NCBI GenBank assembly: GCA_023807065.1
Contig: JAJJLU010000004.1
Span: forward strand, 1-64,000
Length of the DNA: 64,000 bases
Reading direction: 5' to 3'
DNA from: Isotricha intestinalis
Lineage: Eukaryota; Ciliophora; Litostomatea; Vestibuliferida; Isotrichidae
Part shown: positions 10,391-19,896 of the stretch, piece after piece
Layout: every line of letters begins with the position of its first letter
Numbering within the stretch: position 1 is the first letter of the stretch
The notes under the pieces: model-generated
The model's input: the letters and a program-made list of their open reading frames with translations, nothing else
What the model was told of the DNA's origin: nothing
Databases searched by the model: none
Position numbers and translations under genes: made by a program

Positions 10391-10933
10391 ATGGAAAATC
10401 CAATAGAAAACAAACCAATTATTCCTGAAGAGAAAAAGAAAGAAATGAGTGCATTAGAATATGATATAAAAAATAAGGGTGAAAATTCATATTATTATGC
10501 ACATAAAGGAAGATTTGAAGAAAAAGATAAAGATCCAAATGCAAAAACAATTTCAGGACCAGGAATAATAACAGGAGGAGATCCTGTTTTACTTCAAACA
10601 GAAAAAAGAACTATTGAAAAAATTAAAGAACCTAAAACTATTTCTAAATATATTTTCTATGATGATGATAAATTCGCTGTTGTTAAAATTAATTTACCTG
10701 ATGATGCTCTTGATATTAACGAGGATAATTTAGAATATGATTTTCAAAAAAAATCCTTTCATTTAAAAATTAATCTTATTAATGGAGATAAATATATCTT
10801 TAAAGTCACTAAATTATATTTACCTATTGATCCTCAAAAATCTAGTGTTAAAATTATAAAAAGTAAAAATGTTATTAAAGTTAATTTTGCAAAAGTTGAA
10901 ATTGATGAAGAATGGTCAAAATTAACTGAATAA
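10391..10933 (+). CDS. CS-domain protein, CacyBP/SIP- or p23-like
   Basis: 180 residues. The C-terminal half, from about residue 82 (TISKYIFYDDDKFAVVKINL) to the end, is a CS (CHORD-Sgt1) beta-sandwich; the block FHLKINLINGDKYIFKVTKLYLPIDPQ resembles calcyclin-binding protein CacyBP/SIP. The N-terminal half holds the motif NSYYYAHKGR, which I associate with small eukaryotic CS proteins. CS proteins act as Hsp90 cochaperones or as adaptors in ubiquitin ligase complexes; which applies cannot be decided here. The ATG has an A-rich context (aaaaaaATG) typical of this window. It is separated by 182 bp from the divergent WD40 gene. Confidence 0.78.
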   Translation: MENPIENKPIIPEEKKKEMSALEYDIKNKGENSYYYAHKGRFEEKDKDPNAKTISGPGIITGGDPVLLQTEKRTIEKIKEPKTISKYIFYDDDKFAVVKINLPDDALDINEDNLEYDFQKKSFHLKINLINGDKYIFKVTKLYLPIDPQKSSVKIIKSKNVIKVNFAKVEIDEEWSKLTE

Positions 10934-11280
10934 ATATATTTGTTTTTTTTATATATTAAAAGTTTATTTTTTTTTGTTTAAAAATTATTATTATTATTTT
11001 TTTAAATGTTTTACCTTTTACTTTCTACTTTTTTCTTTTGAATAACTGCAGAAATGAAAAAAATATAATAAATATATCAATAATATGGATTTTCAATAAA
11101 AAGAAATGAACTCACTTTATTATCCACAACCAACATAATATTAATAGAATTATTTATAATATAAATAAAGACTTATTAAAAAAATTCAAAGAATACATTT
11201 TAAATTAAACCAAATAAAAAATACACTAAAACTATATATCAAATATGCAAAAAAACAATTAAAAAAAGAAATAAAAACAT
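10934..11280. other. Convergent intergenic region, no gene seen
   Basis: 347 bp between the 3' ends of the CS-domain gene (+) and the CDK gene (-). AT-rich, with T-runs just after the CS gene stop and A-rich sequence before the CDK stop. No ORF, RNA gene or repeat recognised. Confidence 0.6.
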
Positions 11281-12315
11281 TTAAAATCCATTATCAATTT
11301 TCTCATAATCAACAGGAGATTTAACACCATCAAAAAAAGGATGAGAGAGCATTTCTCTACAGGAGATTCTTTTAATAGGATCAATAACAAGCATTTTTTC
11401 TATTAAATCAAGTGAATTTTGATCGAATCCGACTTGATCAGCATCAAGTAAATAATTTCTTAATCCTTTTCCTTTCCAGTAAGGGAATTCCTGATTAAAG
11501 AATGGGAAATTTTGATATCCAGGTAATAACTCATCATTAAAAGTACCATAAACTTGCATAATTTTAAATAATTGATCAATTTCAGAATCTCCCATAAAAA
11601 GAGGTTTTTTTAAGAATAATTCAGCAAACATACATCCAATACTCCAAATATCTAATCCAGTAGAATAATTACACATTCCAAGCATCATTTCAGGAGCTCT
11701 ATACCATAAAGTTAAAACTTCTCTTGTATATGGTCTTATTGGTATTGAGTATACTCTACTTAAACCAAAATCTGCTAATTTAACTAAGAAATTTACTTCC
11801 TTTACTAATATATTTTGAGGCTTTAAATCTCTATGAAGTATTTTATGAGAATGAAGATAATCTGTAGCTTTTATTATTTGATACATTATTGTTTTTATAA
11901 ATGTTATATTGTATAATGGATCTTTCTTTAATATTAAATTATCCATTAATTTCTTTAAATCATATTTACAATATTCTAATACTAATTCTATGTGCTTGTC
12001 TGAAAACGCTAAATCTGTTATATTTATAATATTTGGATGATTTATTTTTTTCAATATTGCTATTTCACGAAGAGCTGTTGAAGGAATTCCTTCTGTGTCA
12101 ACGTCCATTTTTATTTTTTTAATTGCAAATATTTCCTTCGTGTCATTTTTTTGAACTTTATATACTTTACCATATGTACCCTTTCCTAATACTTCTATAG
12201 GAACATATTGGCGACCACATGCAAATGTCACTTCTGTTATTTCTTCTGAACTTGAGGAACCAGATAATACCTTCTGATTCTTCTTTTTTTGTACCTTGTT
12301 TTCTTTCTTTTTCAT
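11281..12315 (-). CDS. Cyclin-dependent kinase, CDK1/CDK2-like
   Basis: 344 residues, a complete kinase with a Lys/Ser-rich extension of about 33 residues. Glycine loop GKGTYGKV (44-51) with the inhibitory Thr48/Tyr49 pair; ATP-binding lysine in FAIKKIK (Lys66); cyclin-binding helix PSTALRE (78-84), a conservative variant of PSTAIRE; HRDLKPQN with catalytic Asp163; DFG at 182-184; activation loop YTREVLTLWYRAPE with activating Thr197; and a CDK-type WSIGCMFAEL. All catalytic residues are present, so it should be active and cyclin-dependent, with T-loop phosphorylation and Wee1-type inhibition both possible. A PHO80-type cyclin lies at 63032 on the same chromosome, but nothing shows that they pair. 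CDK1-like is more likely than a transcriptional CDK because of the PSTALRE helix and YTxEVxTLWYR loop. Confidence 0.93.
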   Translation of the reverse strand: MKKKENKVQKKKNQKVLSGSSSSEEITEVTFACGRQYVPIEVLGKGTYGKVYKVQKNDTKEIFAIKKIKMDVDTEGIPSTALREIAILKKINHPNIINITDLAFSDKHIELVLEYCKYDLKKLMDNLILKKDPLYNITFIKTIMYQIIKATDYLHSHKILHRDLKPQNILVKEVNFLVKLADFGLSRVYSIPIRPYTREVLTLWYRAPEMMLGMCNYSTGLDIWSIGCMFAELFLKKPLFMGDSEIDQLFKIMQVYGTFNDELLPGYQNFPFFNQEFPYWKGKGLRNYLLDADQVGFDQNSLDLIEKMLVIDPIKRISCREMLSHPFFDGVKSPVDYEKIDNGF

Positions 12316-12701
12316 TGTTTTTTTTCACTTGAACCTTTTTAGTTTAATTTTTTTTATTTTTTTTTTCTTTTATATTTTGGTTTTAGCGGGTTTTAGTGAT
12401 TTTTTACCATTTAATTTTTTATTTTTTTTTTTAGTTTTTGAAAAAAAATTATTTTTGAAAAAAATTTTTACTTTGAAATGAATATTAAACATTATTTTGA
12501 TTTATTTTTAAATAGCAATTTAAATAAAACCATATACCTAAATTAAATATAAATAAAACCCAAATTAAAAATTTGAATATAAAAAACCGAATAAAAAAAA
12601 TTAACAAAATATATATTCAAAAATCATACAAATAAAGTATAATTTATCTAAAAAAAATAAAAAATTTTCCATTAAAAAAAAATAAAAACTGTTTCAAAAA
12701 A
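12316..12701. other. Divergent promoter region, CDK / CEP104-like
   Basis: 386 bp between the divergent start codons of the CDK and CEP104-like genes. The CDK side (12316-12480) is strongly T-rich, with long T-runs that are A-runs on the CDK sense strand. The other side is A-rich up to the ATG at 12702. No TATA element can be singled out in such AT-rich DNA, and no ORF is credible. Confidence 0.55.
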
Positions 12702-13931
12702 ATGGAAAAAATCCCTTATGAACAGCTTCGTTATCGTATAATAGGAGCATCAACAGAAGATCCAGAAAATCCAATACATTCAATAATATCACCTCTTCAA
12801 AACGATGGTTGGAGTTCAGTACGTTTTTGTTCATATCCTCAAGAAATATTAATACAATTTACAGAACCAGTGAGATTAACAAGAGTACATCTTTTACTTC
12901 ATCAAAGTAAAATTCCAAGTAAAATTGAATTATATCAATTTTTTCCAAAAAATTATAATGATTTCTATATTGACATTAATTCAATGATATTTGATAAAAT
13001 TGGTTATGTAATTCCAAATCCAAATTCCCAAAGTAATTATAAAGCAAGAGAATTAAAGAGAATATTTTTAAATGAAAATGTATTATTTTTAAAATTTGTT
13101 TTTTATAAAAGCACTTATAATATTTTTAATCCTTTTGATCAAGTAGGTTTAGTTGGTTTAGAATGTTTTGGTTATAAATTTACTCAATCTACTATAGATT
13201 TTTTATTTCCTTTTAGAGATAAACATCACGATTATTATATTAATAGAAAAGAAAGAGAAATTCCTGATGTTGATATTAAAGATGAAGAATTAGATGAAAT
13301 TTGCTTAAATAAAATTTATGATTTAAAACAAAAATTAGAGATTGTTATTCAAGATGAAAATTATGAATATGCTAAAATCATAAGTGATGTTATTCGAAGA
13401 ATTAGATTTTTAGGAAGTAAAATTAATAATTTAAATCATATTAAAATTAAGTCTATTGAAGTAGAAGATTATGATAATGCAAATTTAATGAAAATTGAAG
13501 TTGAAAGAATAAAAAAAATAATAGAAAGTATTAATCCAGATAGTTTAGGTACCTTTAATAAATCAAATACTGAAAAAGAAGTAATTAATTATGAAGATAA
13601 TAGTGAAAATAATTATAATGAACATCCTACTGAAAATCCTCCTTTTGAAATTGAAAGTGAAAGAAGTAATAAACCTAAAACTAGAAGTGATGAAATTTTA
13701 GAAGAAAAAAAAAAAAAGGAAGCACTAATTCAAGATAATAAAGAAAGAGCTAAAAAATTTTTAGAAGAAGAAAAAATAAAAGAAGAAGAAAGTAAAATGA
13801 AATTAACTCATGGACAAAATCAATATATGGATGAATTGGAAGATGAAGATAAAAATAATTATGGAAATGATAATGAATATAGTAATGAAGATTCTGTGAG
13901 AGAACAAGTTAGAAGTAATTATAATCAATAA
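12702..13931 (+). CDS. CEP104/FAP256-like ciliary-tip protein, short form
   Basis: 409 residues. Residues 1-170 match the N-terminal jelly-roll of CEP104/FAP256: DGWSSVRFCSYPQEILIQF, LLLHQSKIPSKIELY, the KARELKRIFL block, and NIFNPFDQVGLVGLECFG. A helical segment with UVR-like paired motifs follows (LDEICLNKIYDLKQKL, DENYEYAKIISDVI, VEDYDNANLMKIEVERIKK; about 195-275), then an acidic, Glu/Lys/Asn-rich tail. CEP104 binds the tips of ciliary microtubules; known family members are about 900 residues, with a TOG domain and zinc fingers after the helices. Both are missing here, and the ORF ends cleanly with TAA, so this is a short form or a split gene. The first residues MEKIPYEQLRYRIIGAS fit a true start. 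Confidence 0.82.
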   Translation: MEKIPYEQLRYRIIGASTEDPENPIHSIISPLQNDGWSSVRFCSYPQEILIQFTEPVRLTRVHLLLHQSKIPSKIELYQFFPKNYNDFYIDINSMIFDKIGYVIPNPNSQSNYKARELKRIFLNENVLFLKFVFYKSTYNIFNPFDQVGLVGLECFGYKFTQSTIDFLFPFRDKHHDYYINRKEREIPDVDIKDEELDEICLNKIYDLKQKLEIVIQDENYEYAKIISDVIRRIRFLGSKINNLNHIKIKSIEVEDYDNANLMKIEVERIKKIIESINPDSLGTFNKSNTEKEVINYEDNSENNYNEHPTENPPFEIESERSNKPKTRSDEILEEKKKKEALIQDNKERAKKFLEEEKIKEEESKMKLTHGQNQYMDELEDEDKNNYGNDNEYSNEDSVREQVRSNYNQ

Positions 13932-14210
13932 TATTATATATATAAATTTTAAAATTTTAATAAAACAGAAAAAAGAATATTAAAATTACAAAATAATATA
14001 TATTCAGTGTTTGTATTAATTCAAATAGATTTTAAATATTAAATAAACTTTGAATATAATTTAGTATATAATTAATTTAATTAAAAATTAGAACTTAATT
14101 GATTATAGTAATGGTTTCGAATATTTAAATAAAAAAAATTTATAAGAAAAAAAAATAAATAGTAAAACCATATTATTTGATAAAATATAATTTAATTAAT
14201 TATATTATTT
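13932..14210. other. Convergent spacer
   Basis: 279 bp between the convergent CEP104-like and sorting-nexin genes; AT-rich, no feature recognised. Confidence 0.5.
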
Positions 14211-15713
14211 TTAAGAATTTATTTCATTTTTAAAAATTGTATTTATTCTCTGCATTTGTTCACTGTTTAAAGAATAAATAGTATTCATTAATGAATTCAT
14301 AATTGAATTAAAAGAATTAGAATATTTAGAAATAAAGTCTTCATATTCTCTATTCAATTCTTTTTCATATTCAAATTTATGTTTATTAGCATTAGCAACT
14401 TCTTCTCCTAATTTTCCTTTTTTTTCATAAAATTGTTTTTTTCTTAATTCAATTTCTTCTTTTATTTTTTCTTCATCATCTTGAAGATTATTAACATTAT
14501 CATTTTCTTTAAAATTATTTCCAGCATAAATAACAGATTTATAAGTTTCAATATATTGAGAATATCTTTCTAAAGCTTCGCAAACTCCTTTTAACATTAA
14601 CATAAATTCATCTATTGGTTCATTTACTAATAACATAAATTTATCTGAAAATTCTTTTTCCATATTACTTAAATTTTTTGATAATGAAATCATTTCATCA
14701 TAAATTATATTATTTTCATTTTTATTTTTAAAATTTTTTTTTAAATTTAAATATGATAAATTTCTACTTAAATCATTATAATTATCTTTACTTTTAATAA
14801 AAATATGATAATAATTATTTAATGTTTGTACCATTTCAACAATATTATCATACATTTTATTATAAAAAGATATCATTGAAGTAAATTTTTTTTGATTTTC
14901 ATTTGGTTCAATTTGAATATTTTTTGAATCATTAAATAAATTTTTCAAATAACTTAAAGGATAAAAAGGATTAGAATTAAAATATTTTTTAGTTTCTGGA
15001 TAATCATATGGAGAATTAATATTTAGAAAATATTTTTCATCAAATATAGGATCTTTTAAAAATTTAATAAATTCTTCTTTTTGATTTAATTTAGGATGAA
15101 AAGCAAAATAATTTAATAAAAATTTTAATTGTTTTCTTCTTCTTTCCATAAATTCTTGATCTTGATTAATTTTAACCATAACATTTTTTTCACTTAATTT
15201 AGGATAAATAAAATAAGGATATTTAATTTTCATAGCATTATAAAAAATATTAAAATGTTCATATCTTCTATAACTTAAAATAATAATTTGAATTTCTTTT
15301 TTATTTGAGTTTCTTTTATTTAAACTAATAACATATTCAGTATGACTCATAATTTCTTTTTGAACTGTTTTTTCTTTAATATCAATATAATCTTTTTCAT
15401 TATATCTTGTACTTCCTTCTTCAATTAAAATATTATAAAGATTACTATCTTTTAATTTTATATTTTCTTCTTCATTATCTTCTTTTTCTTTATTATTATT
15501 ATCTTCTATTTTTTTATTTTCTTCATTTTCTTTTTTCAATTTTACACTTGGAATTTCTTTCATATTTTCAATATCATATTTAGATTCATTCATTAATGAA
15601 AAAAATAATTCAGGATTATTTTTATTTTCATCTTCATCATCATCTAAATTTTCTTCTTGATCAATTTTCTCATCTTTTAATTTTTTTGAAGTATATATTT
15701 GAGAATCTTCCAT
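14211..15713 (-). CDS. PX-domain sorting nexin with BAR-like C-terminus
   Basis: 500 residues. After an acidic, low-complexity N-terminus (1-110) comes a PX domain at about 114-222: the RRYEHFNIFYNAMKIKYP core (149 onward) carries the basic/aromatic motif that binds phosphatidylinositol 3-phosphate, FIYPKLSEK is the Pro-rich loop, and RRRKQLKFLLNYFAFHP is the closing helix. Residues 260-500 are helical with coiled-coil character and probably form a BAR-like dimerisation region, as in the SNX4/SNX7/SNX30 group. Such proteins coat or tubulate endosomes. It is divergent from a TBC Rab-GAP with only 33 bp between the two start codons, so the two trafficking genes probably share one bidirectional promoter. 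Confidence 0.85.
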   Translation of the reverse strand: MEDSQIYTSKKLKDEKIDQEENLDDDEDENKNNPELFFSLMNESKYDIENMKEIPSVKLKKENEENKKIEDNNNKEKEDNEEENIKLKDSNLYNILIEEGSTRYNEKDYIDIKEKTVQKEIMSHTEYVISLNKRNSNKKEIQIIILSYRRYEHFNIFYNAMKIKYPYFIYPKLSEKNVMVKINQDQEFMERRRKQLKFLLNYFAFHPKLNQKEEFIKFLKDPIFDEKYFLNINSPYDYPETKKYFNSNPFYPLSYLKNLFNDSKNIQIEPNENQKKFTSMISFYNKMYDNIVEMVQTLNNYYHIFIKSKDNYNDLSRNLSYLNLKKNFKNKNENNIIYDEMISLSKNLSNMEKEFSDKFMLLVNEPIDEFMLMLKGVCEALERYSQYIETYKSVIYAGNNFKENDNVNNLQDDEEKIKEEIELRKKQFYEKKGKLGEEVANANKHKFEYEKELNREYEDFISKYSNSFNSIMNSLMNTIYSLNSEQMQRINTIFKNEINS

Positions 15714-15746
15714 TTAATTTATTTAAAAATTAACTTTTTTAATAAA
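15714..15746. promoter_or_regulatory. 33-bp divergent intergene (sorting nexin / TBC)
   Basis: The complete sequence between two opposed ATG codons is 33 bp and purely A/T apart from one C. Both promoters and both 5' untranslated regions must fit here or overlap the coding sequences, implying very short leaders and a shared bidirectional start region. Confidence 0.6.
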
Positions 15747-17421
15747 ATGGAAAAAAATATTAATGAAAAAGATAATCCGAAAAAATATTTTGAGCAAATA
15801 GAAATAGTTCATCAAATTAAAAATTTAATAGAAAAAAAAGAATATACATGGGAAAAAGATGGTAAAAAATTACTGAATAATAAAATCATATTTAGTCATA
15901 AAGATAAAATAAAATTACGTTCTTTATTATTAACACCAATGCCAAAAGAAATGAGAAAAGAAGTAATAAATAACTTATTTAATAATTAATTTAAAAATAT
16001 TAAAATTATAGTTTTGGTTAATTGGAAGTGGAGCTAAAAGAGAATTAATAAATAACCCAAAATATTATTATAATTTAACAAAAAATTTTCCTTCTGATAT
16101 TATTCCTTCTCCTTATGAACATCAAATTGATTTAGATCTTAATAGAACTTTTCCAGAAGATCATTTTTTCAAAAATGAAGAAATTTTAAAAAAATTAAAA
16201 AATATTCTTTTAGCTTATTCAAGAAGAAATCTTTCTGTTGGTTACAGTCAAGGATTTAATTTTATTGTTGGAAAAATATTGAAAATAATTGATGATGAAG
16301 TATAATAATATTTTAATTTATAATTTTTTTTTAAATAATATATTTTATAGGAAGAAGCATTTTGGTTATTTACACAAATAATAGAATATATTTTACCAAT
16401 TGATTATTATTATGAAGGCTGTGGATTAATGGTTGATTGTTCTATTTTAATTAGAATATTAAAAAAAACAAATGAAGAATTATCTGAACATTTTAGTTCT
16501 CTTGGTTTAGATTTAATTTTAAGTAATATTTTATTTAAATGGATGTTAAGTTTATTCACTGAAAATTGTAATAATGATATTATGATTAAAATTTGGGATT
16601 GCTTTTTTTTAGATGGAGATATTGTTTTATTCAAAGCTTGTATTGGTTTATTAAGAGTTATGACTAATGATTTACTTAAAACTAAGCAAGTCGAAAATAT
16701 TATGAAAATTTGCCAAAGTGATAATTATTTTAATTCTATTGAAGATTTAAATGTTAAAATGGATTATTTTTTATTAATTAAAAAATATAGTTTCGATAGA
16801 GATTTAATTATTAATAATCGAGAATTAATATTTCCTAAAGTTAAAAATACTATTAAGAAATTAGATAAAAAACGAAAAAAAATTCAAAATGAAAAATGTG
16901 ATATTAAATGGCCTTTTTGTATAGAAAATTTTGATAGATATAATATTAAACATTATTCAGTTTTTAAAGAAATGAATGAACCAAATATAATTGAAAATTA
17001 TTATTTTTCTGTTTCAAATGTATCTAAAAAAAAATTTACTCGAAATTACAGTAAAGAAGATATTAGTTCATTAAATATAAATAATAAAAATAATGAAGAT
17101 ATATTTGAACATTTATTAATTGAAAGAAAAAGTCATAAATGTATTTATAGTAAAAATAAAGTAGATAAAGGTAAACAAAGAAATTCATTAAATGTTAAAA
17201 GTAGTAATAATTTATATTTTATTAATCCTTTGAAAATAATTAATGAAATTAATATTCAAAGAAAAAGTACTGGAGAAATTATTGAAGAAATTAGTAAAGA
17301 ATTTGATAAAGAAGAAGAAGAGAAAAAAGAAAAAGAAAGACTTTTAAAAGAAAAAGAAAAACGAAATAAAGATTACGAAGATTTATTTAATGAATATGAT
17401 TTTAACTTAGATTATTACTAA
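15747..17421 (+). CDS. TBC-domain Rab GTPase-activating protein (3 exons)
   Basis: 524 residues after splicing exons 15747-15962, 16012-16299 and 16351-17421. Without splicing the frame breaks; with the two GT...AG introns removed the TBC domain is continuous. MPKEMRKE joins FWLIGSGAKRE, the start motif of TBC; IDLDLNRTFP carries the catalytic arginine finger (Arg117); VGYSQGFNF carries the glutamine finger (Gln152); and exon 3 begins EEAFWLFTQIIEYILP. Both catalytic fingers are present, so it should accelerate GTP hydrolysis on a Rab protein. The tail (about residues 330-524) is charged and low in complexity. The ATG at 15747 is used; an in-frame ATG at 15699 would overlap the sorting-nexin gene. 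The family usually regulates endosome or Golgi Rabs, which fits its neighbour. Confidence 0.9.
15963..16011 (+). other. Intron 1 of TBC gene (49 nt)
   Basis: Begins GTAATAAATAA and ends AAATTATAG, phase 0. It contains in-frame stops and its removal restores KEFWLIGSG of the TBC start motif. Confidence 0.9.
16300..16350 (+). other. Intron 2 of TBC gene (51 nt)
   Basis: Begins GTATAATAATA and ends TATTTTATAG, phase 0. It contains in-frame stops, and its removal joins KIIDDE to EEAFWLF, as expected for a TBC domain. Confidence 0.9.
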
Positions 17422-17492
17422 GAATATATATAAGTTAAAACAATTTATATATATTTATAAAATTTATTTATTATAAATAAATTGAAAGTTGT

Positions 17493-18428
17493 TTAAATAT
17501 CTAAATCATCGTCTAAATCAATATATTTTAATTTATTTATTATTTTATTTTGGTTTTTATTTATTCTAGGACCTCTTTTTATACTTTCATCTTCACCAAA
17601 ATCAAATTCTGTTATATCACTCAATAATTTTTCATTAAAATTTATTTTTTGAATTTTTTGATTATCTTTACTTTTACATTCTGTTGATTCTGCTGTACTT
17701 GAAGTAAATAAATTTGTACTTTCCTTTAAATTGTGAAATTGATTTTTTATTATTTTTTTTTTATATAATTTTTTTGATATATCATCATATGATTTGTTTA
17801 CATTTATTTTTTCTTTTTTTAATAAAATATCATTTCTTTTAAATATTATTGGAATACATTTTATTGGATGCTTTTCTTTTATTATATTTCTTTCATTTCT
17901 ATATATTTTTTTTTCTATTAATTTTATTATTTTAGGTAAAAAATTAAATTTTATTTCTGCAATATATTCACTTGAAATTTTATTGTTTTTATTTTTACTT
18001 TCATTAAAAGGATTCAGTAATAAATATAAATCTGTTAATTGAATGTCAAAAAAAGAAGAATCATTTTGAAATTTATAAACTTTATAATTTGTAATTTTTT
18101 TTTGATTTTGAATTATATTATTTAATATTAAAATATTATAAATTTGACTTATTTTACAATTCATATTTCTAATTATTATATTATATGGTAAAATTGAGAT
18201 AATTTCATTTTTTGTAATTTGAAAAAACTCTAAATTATTTTTGCTTTCAATAAATATATTTAATATTGAATTTATTTCTTTTTTAATTATATAATAATTT
18301 TGATTTTCTCCGATTAAAATATATGACTTATTATAATTAGGATTTATAGTGTAATCAATAATCATTTGTATAAAATTTTTAGATAATTTTCTCATATTAA
18401 TTAAATCACTATAATCATTTTCTTCCAT
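17493..18428 (-). CDS. Hypothetical protein, basic, unknown
   Basis: 311 residues starting MEENDYSDLINMRK. Residues 1-130 look globular, with alternating hydrophobic segments (SYILIGENQNYYIIKKEI, EIISILPYNIIIRNM). The rest is Lys/Asn/Ile-rich with Ser/Thr stretches and an acidic end (KYIDLDDDLDI). No signal peptide, membrane segment or known motif recognised. It is convergent with the TBC gene, 71 bp between stop codons. Codon use and composition match the neighbours, so I take it as a real gene of unknown function. Confidence 0.7.
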   Translation of the reverse strand: MEENDYSDLINMRKLSKNFIQMIIDYTINPNYNKSYILIGENQNYYIIKKEINSILNIFIESKNNLEFFQITKNEIISILPYNIIIRNMNCKISQIYNILILNNIIQNQKKITNYKVYKFQNDSSFFDIQLTDLYLLLNPFNESKNKNNKISSEYIAEIKFNFLPKIIKLIEKKIYRNERNIIKEKHPIKCIPIIFKRNDILLKKEKINVNKSYDDISKKLYKKKIIKNQFHNLKESTNLFTSSTAESTECKSKDNQKIQKINFNEKLLSDITEFDFGEDESIKRGPRINKNQNKIINKLKYIDLDDDLDI

Positions 18429-19896
18429 TTATATTAATAATACCAAATAAAAATAAATTAATAAAAACAAATTATATTAAATTATTATCAAAAAAATAAA
18501 AAAAAAAGAATATTAAAAACCCAACAAATAAATAAATAAATTGATTTTAAATTTATTAAAAGTTTTTTTTAAAATTAAAATTATTTCTAGTAAATATATA
18601 AACAATTACAATTTAATTAAATTAAAAAAAAGTAAAAAAATATTTCATATTTGAGTGTGGTTAAATTAATAAATTAACAAAAAAATAAAATATAAATTAA
18701 ATCGAGCAACAAATCTTAAGAAATTAGATATAATAGAAGAGATATCATCAAAAAGTGATTCAAAAGACAGAATAAATAATAATAAAAGTAACAAAATTAC
18801 ATACTGTTAATTTAAAATAAGACTAATAAAATAAATTAAAGAAACTGAAAAAAAACAATCTGAATAAAAATTCCAAATTCCTAAATCTACTATTTCAGAT
18901 TGGATTAAAACTAAACTAAAGATTTAAACTAAATGGTGAATTATTACTAGTGAGTTAAAACAATACCCAAAAGTTTAAAAGATAAAACTGTATTTAATAC
19001 ATTTTATATAAATATTGATTAATATTCTAAACTGTTTATTTAATAAATTAATTATTTACTTTTTCATTATTTGAATATAATTAAAGTTTCCTTTCTTAAA
19101 AATTCATTTACTTATTTAATTTATTTTTGCAATTTTTCAATCATTCATAATTAATACTTTAGTTATTATTCAGAATTATTTAATAAATAGAATAAAATTT
19201 ATTTATTTTATTTGTTAATTTATTTTAAATCTTTTTTCAAAATAAGAGGTTAATAATAGTATCTCTTTTTATATTAAAAATTATTATAATAAAGAAAAAG
19301 AGAACAAAACAAAGAAATTATATATTGTTTATTTGTTTCATTCATAAAGTTAAAAAATATATCAAATAAAAAGTAATTATCTTCTATCAAACATTAAACA
19401 AATTATTAAAATTATCTAGTTTAACAAATATTATTTAATATCAAAGGAATAAGATTTATTATTTAAAAAAGGAGAAGAAAAGAAAAAAATATTTAACATA
19501 ATATTTGTAAAATCTTTTAATTTGAAGAGTATAGTCAATATTTATAAAAATTAAATCTTTTAATTAATTTAATTATCAAATTTACATCCTTTGATTTACC
19601 AAAACAAATATAATCAAAAAAATAGATTATATATTAACTAAAATATTTAGTGAAAAAATATATTATAGAATAAAAAGTCAATTATAATTAAGGAAAGTAT
19701 CTGCAATTTTTTCAAATGGATGATTTGAAAAAAATAATTCACAAAAATTTTAGTTCTTCTGAAATTGATATATTTAAATTAATTAAATGATTTTTTCCCC
19801 TTTAAATAATTTGAAATAAATAAATATTAAAAAACTTTGAAAACTAAAAAAATTGATTTTTTGCTTTCTATAAAAAATAAAAAATAAAATATTAAA
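18429..19896. other. Long gene-poor region
   Basis: 1468 bp with no credible ORF, the longest empty stretch in the window. It contains a decayed HTH-like reading frame (annotated separately) and a 24-codon ORF at 19716 that I do not credit. The last part should hold the promoter of the gene at 19897. Its sequence is not obviously similar to the region upstream of the paralogue at 55885, so the duplication did not carry a recognisable shared promoter or has diverged there. Confidence 0.6.
18706..18924 (+). pseudogene. Possible decayed transposase HTH relic
   Basis: One frame reads LNRATNLKKLDIIEEI, then after two in-frame TAA codons KETEKKQSE, another TAA, then KFQIPKSTISDWIKTKLKI and TAA. 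The string IPKSTISDWIK is a close fit to the second HTH helix of pogo/Tigger/CENP-B-type DNA-binding domains (consensus-like I-P-x-S-T-x-S-D), and LKKLDIIEEI fits the first helix. In-frame stops and no catalytic domain downstream mark it as a dead fragment. No terminal inverted repeats found. The match is by eye and short. Confidence 0.35.

Noticed and set aside
15699..15746. Upstream ATG in frame with the TBC gene
   Set aside because: It lies inside the sorting-nexin coding sequence on the other strand and adds a hydrophobic stretch untypical of the family.
16410..16634. Minus-strand ORF over TBC exon 3
   Set aside because: Shadow of conserved TBC coding sequence.
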